Source: Aquirufa aurantiipilula
GTDB taxonomy: Bacteria > Bacteroidota > Bacteroidia > Cytophagales > Spirosomataceae
Assembly: GCF_019923745.1 (NCBI RefSeq)
Contig: NZ_JAANOG010000008.1
Location: 62,001 to 126,000 of the forward strand
Direction: 5' to 3'
Length of the DNA: 64,000 nucleotides
Shown: piece after piece, positions 7,352-18,031 of the stretch
How the letters are laid out: each line of letters opens with the position of its first letter
Numbering within the stretch: position 1 is the stretch's first letter
Notes under the pieces: model-generated
The model's database searches: none
The model's input: the letters and a program-made list of their open reading frames with translations, nothing else
What the model was told of the DNA's origin: nothing
Translations under genes and position numbers: made by a program

Positions 7352-8872
7352 ATGTCGATTAAAAAAATTCAATCAGCCTTAATTTCTGTTTATTACAAAG
7401 ATGGTTTAGCGCCTATCATTCAAAAACTTCATGAAGAAGGAGTAACCTTGTATTCTACAGGTGGAACTCAATCGTTTATTGAAGATTTGGGTATTCCTGT
7501 GATTGCTGTTGAGGATTTAACTGGCTATCCATCCATTTTTGGAGGTCGAGTAAAAACCTTACATCCTAAAGTTTTTGGAGGTATTTTGTACCGTCGTGAT
7601 AACACTTCTGATGTGGAAGTGGCTAAACAATATGAAATTCCAGCTTTGGATTTAGTAATGGTGGACTTGTATCCTTTTGAGGAGACAGTAGCTTCAGGAG
7701 CATCAGATGAAGATATTATTGAAAAAATCGATATTGGAGGTATTTCATTGATTCGAGGGGCGGCGAAAAACTTTGCAGATGTGTTGATTGTATCTTCAAG
7801 AGAGCAATATGCAGAAGTTTCTTCCATTTTTGATGTGAATGGTGCAGGTACAAGTTTAGAGCAAAGAAGAAGTTTTGCTCAGAAAGCTTTTGCTGTTTCA
7901 TCGCATTATGATGGAGCTATTCAGCGTTATTTCGCTGGTGAATCAGCTGATTTAGCAAATTACACCACTTTACCATCTCATTCCTTGCGTTATGGAGAGA
8001 ACCCTCATCAGCAAGGTAAGTTTTATGGTGATTTAGCAGCTTTGTTTGATAAATTACATGGTAAAGAGTTGTCTTACAATAACTTAGTGGACGTAGATGC
8101 TTGTTTGTCTTTGTTGGATGAATTTGAAGAAACAGCCTTTGTGATCATCAAACACATGAATGCATGTGGTGTGGCTACAGGTAATTCGGTGAAGGAAGCA
8201 TATGATAAAGCTTTGGCATGCGATCCCGTTTCGGCATTTGGAGGAGTTCTGGCAACCAATCAAGAAGTAGATAAAGCTGCAGCAGAATCCATTAATCCTT
8301 TATTCTGTGAAATTTTAATTGCCCCTTCATTTACAGAGGAGGCTTTGGAAATATTAAAAACAAAGAAGAATCGCATTCTATTGAAGAGAAATCAAGTGGA
8401 ATTCCCTAAGGTAATGTTCAAGACATTATTGAATGGAGTTTTGGAGCAAGATAAAGATTTAGTGATGGAAGGGGTTGCTGATTTTAAAACAGTTACGACA
8501 TTGGCACCTACAGAAGAACAAAAAAGAGCTTTGGCATTTGCTTTGAAGATTTGTAAGCATACCAAATCCAATACCATCGTCTTGGCCAAAGAAGGACAAT
8601 TGCTGGCTTCAGGCGTAGGTCAAACCTCTCGTGTGGATGCTTTAAAACAAGCCATCGAAAAAGCAAGAGAATTTGGTTTTGATTTGCAAGGTTCTGTGAT
8701 GGCATCGGATGCCTTTTTCCCATTCCCAGATTGCGTTGAAATTGCCAGTAAAGCAGGCGTGGTGGCTGTGACTCAGCCAGGAGGATCCATCAAGGATCAA
8801 GATTCCATTAATTTTTGTGATGCCAACCAAATGGCTATGGTCATGACAGGAATTCGCCATTTCAAACATTAA
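7352..8872 (+). CDS. purH: Bifunctional AICAR formyltransferase / IMP cyclohydrolase
   Basis: PurH carries out the last two steps of de novo IMP synthesis. Its 506 residues match the family. The N-terminal MGS-like IMP cyclohydrolase domain includes YSTGGTQSFIEDLGI, GGRVKTLHPKVFGG and DIGGISLIRGAAKNF. The formyltransferase domain includes SLRYGENPHQ, the catalytic Lys-His pair in IIKHMNACGVATG, DPVSAFGG and QPGGSIKD near the end. The ATG at 7352 follows a recognisable -7 box. The gene is monocistronic by context, with terminators on both sides. Confidence 0.96.
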   Translation: MSIKKIQSALISVYYKDGLAPIIQKLHEEGVTLYSTGGTQSFIEDLGIPVIAVEDLTGYPSIFGGRVKTLHPKVFGGILYRRDNTSDVEVAKQYEIPALDLVMVDLYPFEETVASGASDEDIIEKIDIGGISLIRGAAKNFADVLIVSSREQYAEVSSIFDVNGAGTSLEQRRSFAQKAFAVSSHYDGAIQRYFAGESADLANYTTLPSHSLRYGENPHQQGKFYGDLAALFDKLHGKELSYNNLVDVDACLSLLDEFEETAFVIIKHMNACGVATGNSVKEAYDKALACDPVSAFGGVLATNQEVDKAAAESINPLFCEILIAPSFTEEALEILKTKKNRILLKRNQVEFPKVMFKTLLNGVLEQDKDLVMEGVADFKTVTTLAPTEEQKRALAFALKICKHTKSNTIVLAKEGQLLASGVGQTSRVDALKQAIEKAREFGFDLQGSVMASDAFFPFPDCVEIASKAGVVAVTQPGGSIKDQDSINFCDANQMAMVMTGIRHFKH

Positions 8873-8883
8873 TAATTCGTGTA

Positions 8884-8922
8884 TTTTTTCCCTGAGGAAT
8901 TACTAGTTTTTCAGGGAAAAAA
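8884..8922 (+). terminator. Hairpin terminator candidate after purH
   Basis: TTTTTTCCCTGA (8884-8895) pairs with TCAGGGAAAAAA (8911-8922), 11 bases after the purH stop. The U-tract lies in the arm rather than after it, so termination strength is uncertain. Confidence 0.6.
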
Positions 8923-8979
8923 TCCTTATTTTTAAAAAATTAATTCAAGAATTTTTCGAGGACTGCCCTGTGGAAATAG

Positions 8980-10980
<2,001 letters not shown>

Positions 10981-10984
10981 AAGC

Positions 10985-11197
10985 ATGCAGTTTGACTTTA
11001 AATCGTACCATGTCAGAGCCATTAATGCGGCCGACGAAGCGGAGAAAAAAGCCATCAATCAAGAATTGAAGGACTTTTACGCCAGCTTAGATGAAGAGGA
11101 AAAGAAAGTTTTTAATGTGGAGCTTCAGCGATACTTACTTCAGGAAGTAGGTCGATTGGGTTCAGATTATGAAGCAATTAAGCATTCAAATGCCTAA
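10985..11197 (+). CDS. Small conserved-looking protein between gyrB and ppk1, function unknown
   Basis: The protein has 70 residues, is charged, and is predicted to be mostly helical (AADEAEKKAINQELKDFYASLDEEEKKVF). It has no signal peptide, membrane segment or cysteine. It starts four bases after the gyrB stop and ends eight bases before ppk1, so it is almost certainly co-translated with them. I do not recognise a family. The composition, normal codon use and packing argue that it is a real gene. Confidence 0.75.
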   Translation: MQFDFKSYHVRAINAADEAEKKAINQELKDFYASLDEEEKKVFNVELQRYLLQEVGRLGSDYEAIKHSNA

Positions 11198-11205
11198 ATA
11201 AAACA

Positions 11206-13494
11206 ATGGATCATTCGAATAAAGCATCTCAACATAGCTATACAAAAGATTCCTCCACAGGGAATCTTTTGTCATTACTAAAGCCCAAGAATTGGAAGAT
11301 CAATTTGGTCGCACCAAGGGACTCTTCACGTAAAGTGGAGAAGGCCATGCAGAAGTCGAAAGACATCATTGCTAAATCAAAATTTATCTCTAGAGATTTG
11401 TCTTGGCTCAAATTCGATGAGCGTGTTTTAGATCAAGCGAGAGATAATCAAAGAACCTTATTTGATCGTTTAAAATTCTTGGCCATTACAGCCTCCAATT
11501 TAGACGAGTTTTTTACGATTCGTATAGGTTCATTGTATAATTACATCGATTTCGGTAAAGAAAGAACAGATTATTCCGGATTGCGGGAAATTCCTTTCAA
11601 ACAAACCTTGATAGCCTCTGCCCAAGAATTTAGTCAAGAGAAACACCGTTTATTTGTGGAAGAGATTTTGCCTCTATTTCCTGATAATGGGCTTTTGTTG
11701 GCTAATTTGGAAGATTTGACTTCAGAAGAAATGCAGGAAGTGGAAACCTATTTCCACCGAACCATTTATCCGATGTTGACTCCTATGGTTTTTGACCATA
11801 CCCATACATTCCCTAGTTTATTGGCAAAAACATTGATTTTTGGTGTGGTGACTGTTGGGACTTCAGATAAAAAGGCTCATGGAAAGCATAAGTCGGAAAA
11901 AGATAAGAAGATTTCTTTTGTTCAAATTCCTTTGAATTTGGCACGTTTTTACGTGATTGAGCGGGATGACAAAGTACTTTTTCTACCCATAGAACAATTG
12001 ATCCGTCATCATTTACAAGTGTTGTACCGTAATGTAGAAATAGAATCAACTACTTTATTCCGTATTACTAGAAATGGTGACTTTGATGTGGTGGAGCACG
12101 AAGATGCTGAAATCGATTTTGTAGATGAGATAAAAAAGAAAATCAAGGACCGTCGTTTGGGGCGCGTGACTCGCGTAGAAGTGGAAAAGGAACATTCCGA
12201 ATTTCTATTGGAGGAAATGTTGAAACGCTGGTCATTAGAGAAGTCAGATATTTTCATTAAATCCTCGATTCTAGATTTTACAGCCTTTTGGCAAATCGTC
12301 AAACATCCGGAGTTTAAAGGGAAAATGGCATCGAATCCTCCCGTAGTTCCTGCATTAGGATTGAAGTCTGTGAAAATTGATGATATTTTCGAAACAATGA
12401 AACGAGGTGATATATTATTGCATCACCCTTATAATAATTTTGATCCTGTGGTTCAATTGTTGGACCAAGCCGCCGACGACCCCAATGTGTTGGCCATCAA
12501 AATTACCTTATACCGTATTTCAAAGAATTCTCGAATTTCCCATGCTTTGTTACGAGCAGCTGAACAAGGAAAACACGTTTCGGTATTGTTTGAGGTAAAA
12601 GCTCGTTTTGATGAGGAAAACAATATCCGTGAAGCTACAAAATTACAGAAAGCTGGATGCTTTGTGATTTATGGTATACCAGGTTTAAAAACGCATACCA
12701 AATTATTACAAGTCATTCGTAATGAGGGAAATTATGTAATGAGCTATGCCCACCTTTCCTCTGGAAATTACAATGAAGATACAGCTAAGCTGTATACAGA
12801 TATTGGTTTGTTGACGACTGATAGTCGAATTACTCAAGATATTTCTGAGTTTTTCAATGTTATCACAGGACATTCTATGCCGACGCATTATGAGCATTTA
12901 ATCACTGCTCCACGTGACATGCGAAATCGATTGTTGGAAATGATTCGAACAGAAATGGAAAATCATCAGAATGGTTTGCCATCCGGTATTTGTTTGAAAA
13001 TCAATTCCTTGCAAGATACTCAAACCATGGAGTTGCTGTATGAGGCTTCTCAAGTTGGAGTGCCTGTTCTACTAATTGTACGTGGAATTTGTTGTTTACG
13101 ACCTCAAAGAAAGGGTTTGTCAGAAAATATTTACATCAAATCCATTGTAGGTAATTATTTAGAACATACACGCGTGTTTTATTTCCATAATGCCGGAGAA
13201 CCTAAGGTTTATGGCGGTTCTGCTGATGTCATGGTACGAAGTTTTGACCGACGAATCGAATCATTGTTTGAGCTGGTAAATCCAAGAGCCAAAAACATGG
13301 CAATCACCATTTTATTATGGAATTTGAGAGATACTGTAAATTCCTATGAAATGCAGGAAGACGGTTCTTATTGGAAAGTGGAGAGCAATGATCCATTTAA
13401 TATACATCAAGCATTTTATGAGATTAAAGAAGATGATTTGGTAAGTCAATTGCCATTTGATCAATTTACTGTTACTTTGGAAGGAAAAGTTTAA
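11206..13494 (+). CDS. ppk1: Polyphosphate kinase 1
   Basis: PPK1 reversibly makes long-chain polyphosphate from ATP. The protein has 762 residues. The N and head domains are seen in FISRDLSWLKFDERVLDQA and ITASNLDEFFTIRIGSLY, and the core in HHPYNNFDPVVQLLDQAA. The phospholipase-D-like active site holds the histidine of GLKTHTKLLQVIR and the downstream SYAHLSSGNYNEDTAKLYTD. The first about 55 residues form a basic, Ser-rich extension not usual for the family. The gene follows the 70-residue protein by eight bases. Confidence 0.96.
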   Translation: MDHSNKASQHSYTKDSSTGNLLSLLKPKNWKINLVAPRDSSRKVEKAMQKSKDIIAKSKFISRDLSWLKFDERVLDQARDNQRTLFDRLKFLAITASNLDEFFTIRIGSLYNYIDFGKERTDYSGLREIPFKQTLIASAQEFSQEKHRLFVEEILPLFPDNGLLLANLEDLTSEEMQEVETYFHRTIYPMLTPMVFDHTHTFPSLLAKTLIFGVVTVGTSDKKAHGKHKSEKDKKISFVQIPLNLARFYVIERDDKVLFLPIEQLIRHHLQVLYRNVEIESTTLFRITRNGDFDVVEHEDAEIDFVDEIKKKIKDRRLGRVTRVEVEKEHSEFLLEEMLKRWSLEKSDIFIKSSILDFTAFWQIVKHPEFKGKMASNPPVVPALGLKSVKIDDIFETMKRGDILLHHPYNNFDPVVQLLDQAADDPNVLAIKITLYRISKNSRISHALLRAAEQGKHVSVLFEVKARFDEENNIREATKLQKAGCFVIYGIPGLKTHTKLLQVIRNEGNYVMSYAHLSSGNYNEDTAKLYTDIGLLTTDSRITQDISEFFNVITGHSMPTHYEHLITAPRDMRNRLLEMIRTEMENHQNGLPSGICLKINSLQDTQTMELLYEASQVGVPVLLIVRGICCLRPQRKGLSENIYIKSIVGNYLEHTRVFYFHNAGEPKVYGGSADVMVRSFDRRIESLFELVNPRAKNMAITILLWNLRDTVNSYEMQEDGSYWKVESNDPFNIHQAFYEIKEDDLVSQLPFDQFTVTLEGKV

Positions 13495-13520
13495 GCATAC
13501 ACGAACATCAATATATCATT

Positions 13521-14759
13521 ATGGAAAGATTTACGGGGCTATTGGGGATTATTTTAATTCTGGGAGTTTCATTTTTAATGTCAAACAATCGGAAGGCAAT
13601 TAATTACCGAACAGTAGGTGTTGGTTTGCTTTTACAAATATTTTTAGCCGTATTTATTCTTAAAACGGATACTGGTCAAGCTATTTTCCAATGGTTAGGG
13701 GATTCCATTAATACCCTATTGGGACAAGCAGATAAAGGAGCACAATTTGTGTTTGGTTCATTAGTGAATCGTGACCTTATGTCGCGTGCATTTGGCTCTG
13801 GCAATGATTATATTTTCTTTTTTAAGGTAGTTCCAACCATCATTTTTGTGGCGGTTTTGGTCAATATGTTTTATCATTTGGGAATTTTGCAACGTGTAGT
13901 TGCGGCCATTGGTAAAGTGGTTCACTGGTTGATGGGTGTAAGTGGGGCGGAGGCTCTATCCAACGTGGCATCTACATTTGTTGGACAAGTAGAGGCTCAA
14001 ATTATGATTAAGCCCTATTTGAAAAACATGACAAACAGTGAGTTAATGGCTTCCATGACGGGTAGTTTTGCTTGTATTGCAGGTGGAGTTATGGCAGTGT
14101 ATATCTCATTAGGAGTTCCTGCTGCCTATTTATTAGCAGCGAGTTTGATGGCGGCACCGGGGGCCTTGGTTATTTCAAAAATTATATTTCCAGAAACAGA
14201 GAAGTCTGAAACGGAAGGCGCTGTTAAATTAGAAAAACAAAAGTCCCATGCCAATTTGGTGGATGCCATTGCCGCTGGGGCAAGCGAAGGCTTGAAAGTA
14301 GGCTTGAACGTAATTGCTATGTTGATTGGTTTTATAGCCTTGATTGCCTTGGTTGATTTAGGATTAGGTCATATTGGTAATTCGATTGGCATGCCGACAT
14401 TATCTATGAATTTACTGTTGGGGAAAGTATTTTCTGTTTTTGCCTTTGCTATGGGTGTTCCTTCAGCAGATATCGAAGTAGCTGGCGCCTTGATGGGTAA
14501 AAAGATGGTCGTGAATGAGTTTGTGGCCTACCTGGATATGATGAAAGTGAAAGATACACTTGACCCTAAAACCATAGCAATTACGAGCTTTGCCTTGTGT
14601 GGTTTTGCCAATTTTAGCTCAGTAGCTATTCAAATTGGTGGTATTGGAGAGTTAGCCCCATCCCGTAGAAGTGATTTAGCCAAATTAGGCTTCAAGGCTT
14701 TAATTGCAGGTACATTAGCAAGTTATTTATCCGCAACATTAGCAGGTTTATTATTGTAA
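13521..14759 (+). CDS. Concentrative nucleoside transporter (NupC/CNT family)
   Basis: This 412-residue multi-spanning inner-membrane protein is expected to import nucleosides with Na+ or H+. CNT features are the N-terminal three-helix block, GSGNDYIFFFKVVPTIIF, SNVASTFVGQVEAQIMIKPY, TGSFACIAGGVMAVYISLGV and the C-terminal ALCGFANFSSVAIQIGGIGE. It is 26 bases after ppk1 and four bases before dnaG. No signal in the sequence explains why a transporter sits between DNA metabolism genes. Confidence 0.9.
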   Translation: MERFTGLLGIILILGVSFLMSNNRKAINYRTVGVGLLLQIFLAVFILKTDTGQAIFQWLGDSINTLLGQADKGAQFVFGSLVNRDLMSRAFGSGNDYIFFFKVVPTIIFVAVLVNMFYHLGILQRVVAAIGKVVHWLMGVSGAEALSNVASTFVGQVEAQIMIKPYLKNMTNSELMASMTGSFACIAGGVMAVYISLGVPAAYLLAASLMAAPGALVISKIIFPETEKSETEGAVKLEKQKSHANLVDAIAAGASEGLKVGLNVIAMLIGFIALIALVDLGLGHIGNSIGMPTLSMNLLLGKVFSVFAFAMGVPSADIEVAGALMGKKMVVNEFVAYLDMMKVKDTLDPKTIAITSFALCGFANFSSVAIQIGGIGELAPSRRSDLAKLGFKALIAGTLASYLSATLAGLLL

Positions 14760-14763
14760 TTTC

Positions 14764-16728
14764 ATGCGCATTGATCCTGAAACCGTCGAACGAATCAAAC
14801 AAGCGGCCGCTGTAGCGGACGTTGTGGGAGATTATGTGACGGTGAAGAAAAAAGGTGCGAACTATTGGGCATGTTGTCCATTTCATGGGGAAAAGACTCC
14901 TTCTTTTTCTATTTCACCAAGTAAAGGAATATACAAGTGTTTTGGTTGTGGTAAAGCTGGGGATTCAGTCCGATTCATCATGGATATTGAGGGCTTGGGA
15001 TATGGTGAGGCTTTGCGGCATTTGGCCAAAAAATACGGTATAGACATTCAAGAAGAAGAATTAACAGATGATCAAATCGTTCGTCAAAATGAGCGAGAGA
15101 GTTTGTTGATTATTTTGGAATATGCCAAAGAGTTTTTTAAAAAACAGTTAACAGAATCTCCTGAGGGCAAATCCATTGCTATTCCCTATTTCAAAGAGCG
15201 GGGATTTTCAGATTCGACCTTACAAACTTTTGATTTAGGCTATAGTCCTGAATCGTGGGATATCTTTTATAAAACGGCTATTAAACATGGTTTCAGTCAA
15301 GAAATTATAGAAAAGGCAGGTTTAGTCACCCAGAAAAATGAGGAGGGTAAAGTTTATGACCGTTTTCGCAATCGTGTTATTTTTCCTATTCACAGCGTAG
15401 CGGGGAAAGTAATTGCCTTTGGTGCAAGAATATTAAAATCGGATACCAAAAATCAGGCTAAATACCTGAATTCTCCTGAGACGGAGGTTTACCATAAATC
15501 AGCCACTTTGTATGGTATTTCTCAGGCTAAAAATGAAATTCGTGCTAAGGATATATGTTATTTAGTAGAGGGTTATACGGATGTGATATCTCTGCATCAA
15601 GCAGGGATTAAGAATGTTGTGGCCTCTTCCGGAACATCTTTGACGGTCGAACAAATTCGACTGATTGGTCGATTTACTCAGCATGTTACCGTATTGTATG
15701 ATGGGGATTCCGCGGGTATAAAAGCAGCTTTGCGTGGGATGGACTTGATCTTGGAAGAAGGATTACAAGTTAATTTAGTGGTGTTTCCAGAGGGACAAGA
15801 TCCAGATAGTTTTGTTAGGAAGGTAGGTTATGAGGCATTTTTGGAATACATCAAATCAGAATCGAAGGATATTATTTCATTTCAAGCCAACTTATTTTTG
15901 AAAGAAGCGGGAGATGATCCATTTAAACGTGCTGAATTGATCAAGGAAATGGTTCAGAGTATCTCTAAGATTCCAGATGCCATTCAACGCAGTTTATTTG
16001 TTCAAAAAACAGCTTCATTGATGCGTTTGGATGAGGATGTGTTGCTGGCTGAATTGAATAAAATTCACTTAAGAAATCTGAAACAGCGGAGTGGGTCTGG
16101 AGCAAATCCTTCTGAAACGATTTCGAATCAGCAATGGCAGGAGATTCAGGAAATCATTGAACCGACTGTCCAAGTAGCCACCGAAACACAAACTAATTTA
16201 GCGTATTATCAAGAGTCGGAATGCATACGCTTATTGGTTAGTTTTGGGCATTTGGAAATTAGCCCATCCAAGGCTCCAGGAGTTACATTAATGCAATATT
16301 TGATTGAAGAGTTAGAAGGAACGCATTTTCAAACACCACTATTCGAGGAGATTTTGGAGATTTGTAAAGCGGAGTTTAACCAGCATCGTTTTCCCGCTCC
16401 TGAGTTTTATTTGCATCATCAAAATGAAGATATTCAAAAGTTTGCCATTGATATCAGTGCGGGCAAACATAGTTTATCAGATGTTTGGAAGGACAAACAT
16501 GATATTCGAGTAAAGTCGGAAGATGAGATGCTCGAGGATTTGGCTTTTAAAAATGTCCTGCGTTTACGTAAAGTGTATAATGACCAGCATTTACATGAAA
16601 CCCTTGAGAAAATGGAATCATTTCAGGGAGATGCGGAAGCTATGAATGCTTTATTATTGGATTTCATTCATTACAAAGAAATCCAAAAAAACATATCCCA
16701 AGAACTGGGAACAGTGATCGAAAAATAA
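14764..16728 (+). CDS. dnaG: DNA primase
   Basis: DnaG synthesises RNA primers at the replication fork. The 654-residue protein has the CHC2 zinc-binding domain (Cys38, His41, Cys59, Cys62 in CPFHGEKTPSF and YKCFGCGKAGD). The catalytic core has RFRNRVIFPIHS and AKYLNSPET, the Toprim metal sites are in YLVEGYTDVISLHQAG and VLYDGDSAGIKAAL, and the C-terminal region of about 200 residues should bind DnaB. It is the last gene of the gyrB run and is followed by two hairpin repeats that may end the transcript. Confidence 0.96.
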   Translation: MRIDPETVERIKQAAAVADVVGDYVTVKKKGANYWACCPFHGEKTPSFSISPSKGIYKCFGCGKAGDSVRFIMDIEGLGYGEALRHLAKKYGIDIQEEELTDDQIVRQNERESLLIILEYAKEFFKKQLTESPEGKSIAIPYFKERGFSDSTLQTFDLGYSPESWDIFYKTAIKHGFSQEIIEKAGLVTQKNEEGKVYDRFRNRVIFPIHSVAGKVIAFGARILKSDTKNQAKYLNSPETEVYHKSATLYGISQAKNEIRAKDICYLVEGYTDVISLHQAGIKNVVASSGTSLTVEQIRLIGRFTQHVTVLYDGDSAGIKAALRGMDLILEEGLQVNLVVFPEGQDPDSFVRKVGYEAFLEYIKSESKDIISFQANLFLKEAGDDPFKRAELIKEMVQSISKIPDAIQRSLFVQKTASLMRLDEDVLLAELNKIHLRNLKQRSGSGANPSETISNQQWQEIQEIIEPTVQVATETQTNLAYYQESECIRLLVSFGHLEISPSKAPGVTLMQYLIEELEGTHFQTPLFEEILEICKAEFNQHRFPAPEFYLHHQNEDIQKFAIDISAGKHSLSDVWKDKHDIRVKSEDEMLEDLAFKNVLRLRKVYNDQHLHETLEKMESFQGDAEAMNALLLDFIHYKEIQKNISQELGTVIEK

Positions 16729-16741
16729 CTGATTTTCCCCT

Positions 16742-16774
16742 AAGGCTGGCAGCGTTTGGAACGCTGACAGCCTT
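16742..16774. repeat. REP-like intergenic hairpin A (TGTCA family)
   Basis: The arms AAGGCTGGCAGCGTT (16742-16756) and AACGCTGACAGCCTT (16760-16774) pair with one mismatch around the loop TGG. An outer, imperfect TTCCCCTA / TAGGGAA extends the structure. It is 13 bases after the dnaG stop and shares its core and loop with hairpin B 160 bases on. Confidence 0.85.
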
Positions 16775-16890
16775 GCCGAAAGCTAGGGAAATTTAATCAA
16801 AAAAGACTTGTTGAATTTGATAATTAACTAAAGAAATCAGTTAATTGGTAATTCTAGGAATATGACAATTTTATTCCTTTCGAAAACGTT

Positions 16891-16959
16891 CATGCTTTTA
16901 CAACGCTGTCAAGGTTTGGAACCTTGACAGCGTTTAAGCAAAAAGCTGGTAAAAGCATG
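16891..16959. repeat. REP-like intergenic hairpin B nested in an outer inverted repeat
   Basis: The inner arms AACGCTGTCAAGGTT (16902-16916) and AACCTTGACAGCGTT (16920-16934) are perfect around the loop TGG. The outer arms CATGCTTTTAC (16891-16901) and GTAAAAGCATG (16949-16959) are also perfect, separated from the inner arms by 0 and 14 bases. It lies 15 bases from the stop of the convergent isomerase gene and may act as a terminator for it. Confidence 0.9.
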
Positions 16960-16973
16960 AATCGCTTTTATTC

Positions 16974-18026
16974 TTATAATCCTAATACACGCTTGTTGAA
17001 TTCTTCATCCGCGCCGCCGCCAGCAAAATCATCAAATACTTTCTCAGTAGCTTTGATAATGTGCTTAGCAATGAATGGAGCACCTTCTGTAGCGCCTTGT
17101 ACTGGATCTTTAATGCAGCATTCCCATTCTAAAACAGCCCAACCTTTATATCCGTATTGAGTTAATTTAGAGAAGATACTTTTGAAATCCACTTGGCCAT
17201 CTCCCAAGGAACGGAATCTACCAGCTCGATTTACCCACGATTGATATCCTCCATAAACACCTTGTTTACCTGTTGGGTTAAACTCCGCATCCTTCACATG
17301 GAACATTTTGATGCGCTCGTGGTAAAAATCAATGTATTGTTTATAATCCAATGCTTGCAATACGAAGTGAGATGGATCATATAATAGATTGGCACGTTTG
17401 TGACCTTTTACCGCATCTAGGAACATTTCGTAAGAAACACCATCATGCAAATCTTCTCCTGGGTGAATTTCATAGCAAAGATCCACGCCACACTCATCAA
17501 ATCGATTCAAAATGGGTGTCCAACGTTTCGCTAATTCGGCAAAACCTTGTTCCACTAATCCTGCAGGACGTTGAGGCCAAGGGTAAACCGTATGCCACAT
17601 TAAGGCACCAGAGAAAGTAGCATGCGCATTCAAACCTAAGTTTTCAGATGCTTTGGCAGCATACATCAATTGTTGAATGGCCCATTCTGTTCTGGCTTTT
17701 GGATTACCTTTCACAGCATCTGGAGCAAATCCATCAAACATGATGTCATAGGCCGGGTTTACAGCCACTAATTGTCCTTGTAAGTGAGTAGAAAGTTCTG
17801 TGATTTGCAAGCCTTTGGCAGCCAGCATACCTTTCAATTCATCACAATAGGTTTTTGATTCAGCTGCTTTTTGTAAATCAATACAGCGAGGATCCCAAGA
17901 AGGAATTTGAACTCCTTTATAGCCTAATCCTGCAGCCCAGGTAGTGATTCCGTCTAAAGTATTGAATGGAGCCTCATCACCCATAAATTGGGCTAAAAAA
18001 ATAGCAGGTCCTTTAATGGTTTGCAT
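16974..18026 (-). CDS. Sugar phosphate isomerase/epimerase (xylose isomerase-like TIM barrel)
   Basis: This 350-residue cytoplasmic TIM barrel has the four metal-binding positions of the superfamily visible in order: Glu in LCYEIHPGED, Asp in NLLYDPSHFVLQ, His in KMFHVKDAEF and Glu in AVLEWECCIKD. It starts five bases after a Gfo/Idh dehydrogenase gene in a three-gene operon. In such clusters the isomerase acts on the keto-sugar made by the dehydrogenases; the actual sugar is not deducible here. Confidence 0.88.
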   Translation of the reverse strand: MQTIKGPAIFLAQFMGDEAPFNTLDGITTWAAGLGYKGVQIPSWDPRCIDLQKAAESKTYCDELKGMLAAKGLQITELSTHLQGQLVAVNPAYDIMFDGFAPDAVKGNPKARTEWAIQQLMYAAKASENLGLNAHATFSGALMWHTVYPWPQRPAGLVEQGFAELAKRWTPILNRFDECGVDLCYEIHPGEDLHDGVSYEMFLDAVKGHKRANLLYDPSHFVLQALDYKQYIDFYHERIKMFHVKDAEFNPTGKQGVYGGYQSWVNRAGRFRSLGDGQVDFKSIFSKLTQYGYKGWAVLEWECCIKDPVQGATEGAPFIAKHIIKATEKVFDDFAGGGADEEFNKRVLGL

Positions 18027-18031
18027 AGTTA

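Noticed and set aside
7525-7827. Open antisense frames over purH, gyrB, ppk1 and cmk
   Set aside because: They follow the codon periodicity of the sense genes, have no recognisable motif and no start context; they are shadows.
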